From NCBI GenBank assembly GCA_030602705.1, contig JAUVZF010000002.1, positions 1 through 64,000 of the forward strand: a stretch of DNA of 64,000 bases, read 5' to 3'. Every line of letters begins with the position of its first letter. Position 1 is the first letter of the stretch. The DNA is from Planctomycetota bacterium (lineage in GTDB: Bacteria > Planctomycetota > Phycisphaerae > FEN-1346). Shown here piece by piece: positions 8,484 to 16,127 of the stretch. The position numbers and the translations under genes were made by a program. Under the pieces are notes generated by a model. The model ran no database searches. It saw only the letters and a list, made by a program, of their open reading frames with translations, and was not told where the DNA came from.

Positions 8484-11400
8484 CTATTGCTTGCCCGACA
8501 TGCAAAGCACCTTGCCGTCTTCGGTCGCGATGTACAGCCTGCCGCCGGCTGCAATCATGCCGTCGAAGGCGGGTGGCGAGACGAGCGAATACGACTTGAC
8601 GAGCGAGCCGTCCTTCGCTGCGAAAACCTGGAGCATGGCGCCTTTGCGCCCCTCGAAGGCCGCCAGCGGGTCCTTCGGGTCCAGCACGTCGGGCGTCCCG
8701 GCGGCAAACAGGTGGTCGCCCGCCTGCCCCGAGGTTGCCGAACGGGCCAGCAGCATGGCGCGGATGCGAAGCGGTATCATCTTCTGCCACTTCGCCGGCC
8801 GGCTGCGCACGTAGCCGGTGCCCTTCTCGACGCCGCGTCCGCCTCTGCGGTGCTTGTCGGTGGCGGCCTCTTTCGGAAGCCAGTTGATGGCGACGGACTT
8901 CTTGCCCCTCTCGTCGAGCATCGGCTCATTGTCCTTGTCGTCGGCGAACAACAGATAGCCGTGCTCGGCCGGGATGAAGAGGGGACTCCATATGAACCGG
9001 CGATAGAAGTACTTCACCGCGTAGGTCGTGCTGTCGTCGAACACGACGAGTTGCCCGCTCTTGGGGGATTGCTGGGAGAAGTAGAAACCGGGCCACCGTC
9101 TGCTGTACATCCAGTAGAGCCGGTCGAAGCCGGTGTCGTCCAGGAAGCCACCCGTGGCGACCAGGTGGTTGGCGCCCATGTCCAACTCGCCGAGGCTGCT
9201 TTCGCGATTGGTCGCCAGGCGGTTCAGTTGGCCGTCGAACTTGATCCGCCGCATGTACAGGTCCTTGCCGTCGCTGACGATCAGGTCCGGCAGCGCGCCC
9301 TCCATGGCAAACGGCCGGCCGACGTCTTTCGTGACGTCCGGCCACGGCCCTTCCAGATGGTGATGGTGGAGCACCTTGCCGGTCTTTGCGTCGAGGCCGT
9401 AGACGAGGATCCCGCCGTCCATGAAGGACGACCGCCCGGCGGCGAAGTACACCACCCCGCCCTGCACCAGCACACTGCCCTGAACGGGCCAGACGGACTC
9501 GAGTTGCCCGAACGACACCACCCGCCGGTCCGGCGCGGCGCGGAAACGCCACACCAACGCCCCGTCGGTCGCGCGCAGGCAATACACCGAGCCGTCGCGG
9601 CAGCCGAAGAGCACCATCCCGTGCTGCACGGTGGGCGAGGAGTCGATGCGCCCACCGGCGGTGAAACTCCAGACGTCCCGGCCGGTTGAGGCGTTCAGGC
9701 AGCGGATGCGGTGGGCGTCCTTCTCCGCCACCCAAAGGTGGTTGCCGACCACGACCGGCTGCGAAGCCCGGCAGGCCAGTTCGACCTGCCATTGCTTGCC
9801 CAGTTCGGCGGGGACGGCCGTCTTCGCCCACCCGCTTCGCTGGCCGTCGCGCCGGTACATGGGCCAGTCGTCGGCCGATGCCTTGGCCTCGTCCGAGACC
9901 TTGCCGTAGGCGCTGCCGCGCTGGAGGTTGGCCTCCGTGGCGGGCTTCAGTTGGTCGGCAGGTTCCGCCGACATCGCGAGAAAGCCGGAGACCTTGACGC
10001 CCGGGTAGCAGAAGCACTGGTTGTGGGGCACGTAGAGCAGCCCGTTGGCCGGCGTGAGCCCCGTAAAACACGGGCCGCGGAGCCAGTCGTGGCGCATGTG
10101 ATTGTCGCCCTCGGTGTCCAGGAACTCGGCCCCGCGTTTGGGCAGGATCAGGTAGCGCACGGTCGCCTTGCTGCGATGGCAGCGATAATGGTGGCCGGGA
10201 GAGATCGTTTTGCCCACCGAGAGCGTCTTTTTGACCTCGCCGGTCCGAAGGTCGCGTCCTTTCAGAGAGCCGCACCAGACGGTGCCGCCGCCCGTGACGA
10301 ACAGGTCGGTCGGCTGCGTGCACGCGGCCGCCCAGGCCCTTGCGCCGGCGTGCCGCCAGAGGACCTTGCCGTCGTCCAGTGAGAAACTCGTCAGATAGAA
10401 GCGGCCTCGTGTCTTCGGCTTCCTCTGCTTCTTCTTGGCCGCGCCCTTCGCCGCCTCGTTTCCGCCTGCGGTCGCGGTCGCCTGCCCTTGACCGTGGAAG
10501 AGCACGACGCCGTCGCTGATGACCAGCGTGCTGGTTCCGCCGAGCGTCGAGCCGATGGGGTTGGGCGCCCGCCAGACGTCCTTGCCGGTCCTGGCGTCGA
10601 GGCAGACGAGTTCCTCCAGGTTGTGGTAGACAACCCGGCCGGCCTGGGCGGACAAGGCGTACGGCACCACGCGGATGTCTTCCTTACGCCACAACTGCTT
10701 GCCCGTCTTGACGTCGACGGCGGCAAGCGTATCGTCGAGCGAGTCCTTCCCGATACGAGCGGTCGCTCCGACCGACCGCTTCTTGGTGATCTTCACGGCG
10801 AGGACGCCGTCGGCAAGGATCATCTCGTCGGCGCCCTTTGTGCCTTCGAGGGCCTCGCTCAAGATCTCGCCGGTCGCCGCGTCCAACACCGAGACGGGCG
10901 AGTCGAGGAAGCGGAGGGTGACGTAGACGCGCTTCCCCGCCGCGACCAGCCGCCGAGGTATCGTGTGATGGATGTTCCATCGGTTCCCGACGCCCGTGCC
11001 GAATTCCTGCTGCCACTTCCGCATCGGTACTTTCCACAGCAGAACGCCGCTGGCCGCGTCCCGCGCGATGAGGCTGCAGCGCTGCGGCAGTTTCCTGTAC
11101 ACGCCGGTGGGCGCCTCGTCGAAGATGGTGAAGATTCGCCCGCCGGCAGTGACGACGGCGCCCACGCTGCTGGGGAATTCGTGGCTGCGGCACCATCGCG
11201 GCCCGGCCACCCAGCGCAGGCGCTTCGGCGGACCGATGCGCCTGTCGTTGGCCACCGCGTTGCCGCCGGCGTCGCGAAGAAAATGGGACCACTCGTCGAT
11301 CTGGGCGGACCTCGGCTTGACCGTCTTTCGCCACGTGTCGCCCTGCCGGACGTACGCCACACCGTTCGGCGCGAGCACGCGGCGGACCTCGTCCATCGTC

Positions 11401-11759
11401 ACCTGCCCCAGGTCGCTTGCGACCACGAGGTTCACCAGTTCGCGAACGTACGGCAATTGCTTGCCGTCGAAATGATCGACGGAGACCTTGCCGTACACGC
11501 CGAGCGATTGAATGTGCCGCCTTGCCTCGCGCACCTTGTCCACGTCGGTGTCCAGGCCGTGGACCAGGTAGCGCTCGCTGGCGTGAAGTGCAGCCGTCAG
11601 TCTGCCGTCGCCGCAGCCGAGATGGACCACCAATCCGCCTTTGACACCGGCCGCATCGAGGATATCTGTGGCCGTGTCGGCAGACAGAGCCCGCATGGGA
11701 GCGAAGACGACAAGCGCAGCCCAGAGAACGACGCGCCTTCTTGAGAGGGTTGAACGCAT
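8484..11759 (-). CDS. Exported class I SAM-methyltransferase-like domain fused to PQQ/BamB-type beta-propeller
   Basis: Signal peptide MRSTLSRRRVVLWAALVVFAPMRALSA; motif I GLVVHLGCGDGRLTAALHA; PQQ-like blades (LVCLDARTGKDVW, VYCLRATDGALVWRFRA). Confidence 0.8.
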   Translation of the reverse strand: MRSTLSRRRVVLWAALVVFAPMRALSADTATDILDAAGVKGGLVVHLGCGDGRLTAALHASERYLVHGLDTDVDKVREARRHIQSLGVYGKVSVDHFDGKQLPYVRELVNLVVASDLGQVTMDEVRRVLAPNGVAYVRQGDTWRKTVKPRSAQIDEWSHFLRDAGGNAVANDRRIGPPKRLRWVAGPRWCRSHEFPSSVGAVVTAGGRIFTIFDEAPTGVYRKLPQRCSLIARDAASGVLLWKVPMRKWQQEFGTGVGNRWNIHHTIPRRLVAAGKRVYVTLRFLDSPVSVLDAATGEILSEALEGTKGADEMILADGVLAVKITKKRSVGATARIGKDSLDDTLAAVDVKTGKQLWRKEDIRVVPYALSAQAGRVVYHNLEELVCLDARTGKDVWRAPNPIGSTLGGTSTLVISDGVVLFHGQGQATATAGGNEAAKGAAKKKQRKPKTRGRFYLTSFSLDDGKVLWRHAGARAWAAACTQPTDLFVTGGGTVWCGSLKGRDLRTGEVKKTLSVGKTISPGHHYRCHRSKATVRYLILPKRGAEFLDTEGDNHMRHDWLRGPCFTGLTPANGLLYVPHNQCFCYPGVKVSGFLAMSAEPADQLKPATEANLQRGSAYGKVSDEAKASADDWPMYRRDGQRSGWAKTAVPAELGKQWQVELACRASQPVVVGNHLWVAEKDAHRIRCLNASTGRDVWSFTAGGRIDSSPTVQHGMVLFGCRDGSVYCLRATDGALVWRFRAAPDRRVVSFGQLESVWPVQGSVLVQGGVVYFAAGRSSFMDGGILVYGLDAKTGKVLHHHHLEGPWPDVTKDVGRPFAMEGALPDLIVSDGKDLYMRRIKFDGQLNRLATNRESSLGELDMGANHLVATGGFLDDTGFDRLYWMYSRRWPGFYFSQQSPKSGQLVVFDDSTTYAVKYFYRRFIWSPLFIPAEHGYLLFADDKDNEPMLDERGKKSVAINWLPKEAATDKHRRGGRGVEKGTGYVRSRPAKWQKMIPLRIRAMLLARSATSGQAGDHLFAAGTPDVLDPKDPLAAFEGRKGAMLQVFAAKDGSLVKSYSLVSPPAFDGMIAAGGRLYIATEDGKVLCMSGKQ

Positions 11760-11847
11760 TCTTGTTCTCCTGTTAGCGGTGCGCGCAGGGCTCACGGCTC
11801 TGAGGGGATAAACCCGCTTGTCCTCTCGAGAGGCCGCCGGATTTACA

Positions 11848-12095
11848 TTTCGCGCGGTCCGTTGGCGCCCTTGACCGTCTCGGCGAGGGCGCGGCGGTCA
11901 TCTCCGACCGTACCGAAATCCTCGCTGCCGATGGTGTCGTCCTGCCCGGCGTCGGGGCGTTCCGGCGCGCGATGCGGAATCTGAGCGAATTGGGCCTCCT
12001 CGAGACGATGCGCGAGGCCGATGATTCCGGGAAGCCGGTTCTTGGCATCTGCCTCGGTCTCCAGCTCTTCTTCAGCGAAAGCGCCGAGCACGGGC
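11848..12095 (+). pseudogene. hisH: Internal fragment of imidazole glycerol phosphate synthase subunit HisH
   Basis: Manual translation: ARSVGALDRLGEGAAVISDRTEILAADGVVLPGVGAFRRAMRNLSELGLLETMREADDSGKPVLGICLGLQLFFSESAEHG, with the HisH LPGVGAF and GKPVLGICLGxQL motifs; no start, C-terminal half missing. Confidence 0.75.
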
Positions 12096-12190
12096 AACGT
12101 CACCCGCTTCGGCCAAGATGGCAGGATTTCGGGAGCGCGGGGATCGGGCGGAAGATCGTAACTTGCCGCCGGTTCCGGACTTGCGATGGC

Positions 12191-12263
<73 letters not shown>

Positions 12264-12493
12264 TCTGCAAGGGCCGCATTCTATGCGCCGGCGCGGCCGT
12301 GTCAATGGCCTGCGCCGAAACCTTGTCACGCCACAGCGGTTATGTCGCACCTTAACGCCAAGGGGAAAACGTCACACCCGATAATGGGTGCGGCCTGCCC
12401 GCCGTAGTCCCGGTCTGTGTCGGGACGAAGGTGGGAGACCCACCGCGCAAAACTCATGTCGGACCGCTTGGAGCAAGCCCGCAAGAAAAGGCC

Positions 12494-12525
12494 GGGGAGA
12501 TCCGCCAGTCGCGTCGGATCTCCCC
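12494..12525 (-). terminator. Intrinsic terminator-like hairpin downstream of the small basic gene
   Basis: GGGGAGATCCG...CGGATCTCCCC 11-bp stem, followed on the minus strand by GGCCTTTTCTT. Confidence 0.6.
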
Positions 12526-12565
12526 AGGAAACCTTACCGGCTACTCGTCGGTGTTGAAGGCGAGG

Positions 12566-12694
12566 TTATCTCTTCCTCTTTCTCTTCTTCGCCTTCTTCT
12601 TGGCCGGTTTCTTTTTGGCTTTCTTCTTGGCCTTCTTCTTGGCCGGTTTCTTCTTCGCTTTCCTCTTGACTGCCTTCTTCCGCTTCTTGGCCAT
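12566..12694 (-). CDS. 42-aa Lys/Ala-rich basic protein (histone-tail/Hc1-like)
   Basis: MAKKRKKAVKRKAKKKPAKKKAKKKAKKKPAKKKAKKRKRKR*; upstream SD AGGAAAGGAGATGTCTTATG; below the ORF-track length cutoff. Confidence 0.75.
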   Translation of the reverse strand: MAKKRKKAVKRKAKKKPAKKKAKKKAKKKPAKKKAKKRKRKR

Positions 12695-12833
12695 AAGACA
12701 TCTCCTTTCCTAAGAACTGTCCCTCACCGGATGCTAGGTACCGCGCCGGGCAGTGTCAACACTTTTTCGCGCGGAATTGCATATTTTTTCGTGGAGCGCT
12801 TCGCGTTTCCCTCGCTCGAAACAACCATACCCT

Positions 12834-14504
12834 TTATCGGTTATCCGAGAGGGCTGTCTTAAGCAAGAACGCGCGTCGCGCGGCGCGAACGGCGCTCACC
12901 TGCTTCTCGGCGAGCGCGGCGCGCAGAACCTCGACGGCGGCGCGCACCGCGGGATCGTCGCGCAGGTTCCTGACGGGTTCGCCTGGTTGCTTGACGTCGC
13001 GATTCGGCTCGACGCCACGTCCTTCGATGCACGCATCGTCGGGATCGTAGACGCGCGCAACCGTCACGCAAACGGCGCCGGCGCCCCCGCGGATGGAAAC
13101 GTTGATCTGCGCAGCGCCCTTGCCGAAAGTGCGCCGCCCGACGAGCACCGCGCGTCCGCGCTGCGCCAGCGCCGCAGCGAGCACTTCGGCTGCGCTGGCC
13201 GTGCGTTCGTTGATGAGAACCGCCAGGGGACCTCGCCACTGCCGGCGTGCGAGCAGCGGCACGTCGTAGGTCCACGTGGCGCCAAGGGCGCGCCCGCGCG
13301 TCCGGGTCACTCGCCCCCGCGCCAGGAAGACGCCCGCCGCGCCGATCGCCTCCAGGAGCGTGCCCCCCGGATTGCCGCGCAGGTCCAGGATGATGGCCGC
13401 TGCGCCCTGCTCGGCGAGCGTGCCCACGGCGCGACGTAACTCCTTTTCCGTACCGGACTTAAACGCCGTCAGCCGCAGATAGCCGATCCCCTCCTCGCCT
13501 TCGATCAAGCGGGCGTGCGAAACCGACGGCAAACGCACGACGGACCGTTCCAGAACGACGCTGCGCGTCCGGCCGTGCCCGCCCGGTCGTACCGAGACCC
13601 TGACCTTCATCCCTCGTTTGCCGCGCAGCCGGCGTGACACGTCGGTCAGCGAGAGGCCCTGCACCGCCTGCTCTTCGATGGCCGTGATCTCGTCGCCGGC
13701 CTTGAGCCCGGCCGTGGCGGCGGCGCCGCCGTCAAAGACCTCGGCCAGGAATATCCGCCCGCCGCGCGATGCGATCCGTGCGCCGATGCCCGTGTAGGCG
13801 CCCTTGGTCTGTTGGCGGAGGGCGTGCAGCATCTCGGGCGTGAGGAACCGCGTGTACGGGTCAAGGCTGTCCATTGCGCCGAAGAGGAACTCCGCGACGA
13901 CGGCGCCGTCCGGCAGGCCGAGCATCGCCCGGTTCTTCTCCATCGTGACGGCCAACCAGTCGGCCGCCTGAAACGCGAACCACGGATCGGCCGCGCGCGC
14001 TTTCAGAAAAAGAATCTCGAGCGTTTCGGCAAATCGCGCGCGTTTCGCCGCGTCGTCCGCTTCGCCGAAGCGCGCGCGGAACGTCGAGTTGTCGAGCGCA
14101 GCGCGCAAACTTCGGATCCCCGCCGCAACCAGATCGCCGTACGTGACCGGGTCCACGTAAAACCAGACGACGGTGCGCATCGCGTCGGCGTAAACCCATC
14201 GCCCCGCGCGGGCGTCCATGTCGCGCGCCGACTCCGCGAGACCGTCGTTCGACCAGCGTCGCGTCACGGCTTTCTGAAGTGTGGCGCGCCCGGCGGAAGT
14301 CTCGCACGCCGCGAGCAGGTCGCGCGACGTCGCAGAATCCGGCCCGCGCTCGGCCGCCGCGCGCTCCGTCAGGCGGCTTTCATAGGAGGGCCAGTACGCG
14401 CCGTGGGGGAAGATCGCGCAGCCGGGAAACAGCGCCGCCACGAGCAGCACAAGCACGAGGGCGCCAGGTGGGCGGCAAGACGGGGCAGGCCGACGAGAGG
14501 ACAT
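12834..14504 (-). CDS. S41-family C-terminal processing peptidase (PDZ + protease)
   Basis: PDZ (YTGIGARIASRGGRIFLAEVFDGGAAATAGLKAGDEITAIEEQAV) and S41 core (GIGYLRLTAF...ILDLRGNPGGTLLEAI, ERTASAAEVLAAAL, TFGKGAAQ); lipobox-like LFPGC. Confidence 0.85.
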   Translation of the reverse strand: MSSRRPAPSCRPPGALVLVLLVAALFPGCAIFPHGAYWPSYESRLTERAAAERGPDSATSRDLLAACETSAGRATLQKAVTRRWSNDGLAESARDMDARAGRWVYADAMRTVVWFYVDPVTYGDLVAAGIRSLRAALDNSTFRARFGEADDAAKRARFAETLEILFLKARAADPWFAFQAADWLAVTMEKNRAMLGLPDGAVVAEFLFGAMDSLDPYTRFLTPEMLHALRQQTKGAYTGIGARIASRGGRIFLAEVFDGGAAATAGLKAGDEITAIEEQAVQGLSLTDVSRRLRGKRGMKVRVSVRPGGHGRTRSVVLERSVVRLPSVSHARLIEGEEGIGYLRLTAFKSGTEKELRRAVGTLAEQGAAAIILDLRGNPGGTLLEAIGAAGVFLARGRVTRTRGRALGATWTYDVPLLARRQWRGPLAVLINERTASAAEVLAAALAQRGRAVLVGRRTFGKGAAQINVSIRGGAGAVCVTVARVYDPDDACIEGRGVEPNRDVKQPGEPVRNLRDDPAVRAAVEVLRAALAEKQVSAVRAARRAFLLKTALSDNR

Positions 14505-14509
14505 GCGGG

Positions 14510-14827
14510 TCACTGGTCGGGGTCCCGAAACAGGTCCTCGAACCGCCGTCGGGCATCGTCCTCGGGGCGGGCGGTGTCGGCAGACGGTGCGTGGCGACTT
14601 CGCGCGGCGGGATCGGCCACGTACTGGAACTCCTCGCAGAAGTTCTGCCCCTGCGGGTCGCGCACCGGCTCGGTGTTGGGCAGGCGGCAGCCCGGCAGGC
14701 CCGGATCGTAGCGCAGGCAGTTGGCGCACGTGTGCATGAAGGCGGCACATTCGGGGCACTCCTCGCGGCAGCCGACCGGCCCGCCGGTCTCCCACACCGC
14801 CCCGCATTTCGGGCATCGGCGTTTCAA
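14510..14827 (-). CDS. Small Cys-rich zinc-ribbon protein
   Basis: MKRRCPKCGAVWETGGPVGCREECPECAAFMHTCANCLRYDPGLPGC; directly upstream of the S41 gene. Confidence 0.65.
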   Translation of the reverse strand: MKRRCPKCGAVWETGGPVGCREECPECAAFMHTCANCLRYDPGLPGCRLPNTEPVRDPQGQNFCEEFQYVADPAARSRHAPSADTARPEDDARRRFEDLFRDPDQ

Positions 14828-14937
14828 GACCCTGCCTCACACCCTGGTTGGCGAACCGCCACGGCTCCCGCCACGGTCCTTCGGCCTGACTCAGGCGATG
14901 CCCTCACGGCCGGGGAGCGACGAATCCTGCACCGCTC

Positions 14938-15903
14938 TCACGCGGGCCGGCCGGTGCGGTCAAACGCTTCGGCCGCAAGGGCTGCTCCAAGGATGCCGGC
15001 GTCGCCGCCGAGCGTGCTCCAGCGGATTTCGCACCCCGACCAGGCCCGCTCGAACACCGTTTCGCGGACGTGGCGCCGGACGCGGTCGAGGAACGCGGCG
15101 CCGGCGCCCATCATGCCGCCCGTCAGGACGACCATCTCGGGATTCAGGACGTGCATGATGCTGGTGATGCCGATGGCCAGGTACTCGGCGGTTTCCTCGG
15201 CGATCCGGGCCGCCAGATCATCACCCTCGGCGGCGGCAACGAAGATGTCCTCGCAAGTCACGTCGTCGTTGTCGGCAAGGCTGGAAGGCTCACCAGCCGC
15301 TTCGGCATCTTTGAACCGCCCGACGACGGCGGTTGCCGAGGCATAGGCCTCCAGGCACCCCTTTCTGCCGCACCCGCACGTGCGGCCGCCGTGTTGGACG
15401 ACAATATGCCCGAGTTCGGCCCCCGTGTCGCTCGTGCCGCGGAAGAGGCGGCCGTCAATAATGATGCCTCCGCCGATGCCGGTTCCGAGCGTCAGAAGGA
15501 AGATGGTGCCCGCGCCCCGTGCCGCGCCGCACCGGAACTCGCCGTAGGCGGCAACGTTGGCGTCGTTCTCAAGGTTGACCATCGCTCCGAGTTTCTCGTG
15601 AAGCACGTCGCGAACCGGGATGTTTATCCACCCCTTCAGGTTCGGCGCAAACAGCACAACCCCGGCTTTCCAATCGACCGGCCCCGGCGCGCCCACCCCG
15701 ACGGCCGCCACGTCACCGGCTTCGATGCCGGCCTGCTCCACCAGGTCGTGCACGGCTTGGGCCATGCGTTCGAGCACGTGGTCGGGGCCTCCGTCGGCCT
15801 CGGTCGGCGTGGTCAACTGGTCGAGGATGCGGCCGTCGGCCGAGACGAGTCCCAGTTTCAGGTTCGTGCCGCCCAGGTCGATTCCAACGTAGTGTTTGGT
15901 CAT
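14938..15903 (-). CDS. ROK-family sugar kinase (glucokinase-like)
   Basis: MTKHYVGIDLGGTNLKLGLV; ROK Zn motif CGCGRKGCLEAYAS; GTGIGGGIIIDG. Confidence 0.9.
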   Translation of the reverse strand: MTKHYVGIDLGGTNLKLGLVSADGRILDQLTTPTEADGGPDHVLERMAQAVHDLVEQAGIEAGDVAAVGVGAPGPVDWKAGVVLFAPNLKGWINIPVRDVLHEKLGAMVNLENDANVAAYGEFRCGAARGAGTIFLLTLGTGIGGGIIIDGRLFRGTSDTGAELGHIVVQHGGRTCGCGRKGCLEAYASATAVVGRFKDAEAAGEPSSLADNDDVTCEDIFVAAAEGDDLAARIAEETAEYLAIGITSIMHVLNPEMVVLTGGMMGAGAAFLDRVRRHVRETVFERAWSGCEIRWSTLGGDAGILGAALAAEAFDRTGRPA

Positions 15904-15912
15904 GGTTTTCGG

Positions 15913-16076
15913 GTACGTGTTTAGCGTGTCATTCCGAGCGAGCGAAAAAGAGTCGAGTCCCGGCGCGCCGGGATCGCCGTTATGCGTGTCCGGACGACGA
16001 GATTTCTCCGCTCGCCTCGCCTTTGGCGAGCGCTCGGTCGAAATGACATCGCTTTGAGAGCACGCTAAACAGGTAC
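15913..16076. mobile_element. Miniature element, subfamily B copy 1 (164 bp)
   Basis: Termini GTACGTGTTTAGCGTG / CACGCTAAACAGGTAC; perfect 8-bp direct repeat GTTTTCGG at 15905-15912 and 16077-16084. Confidence 0.92.
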
Positions 16077-16127
16077 GTTTTCGGAACGGCGTTTGGCATT
16101 TGCCGAGTGGTCTGGCGAGATGGTCGT

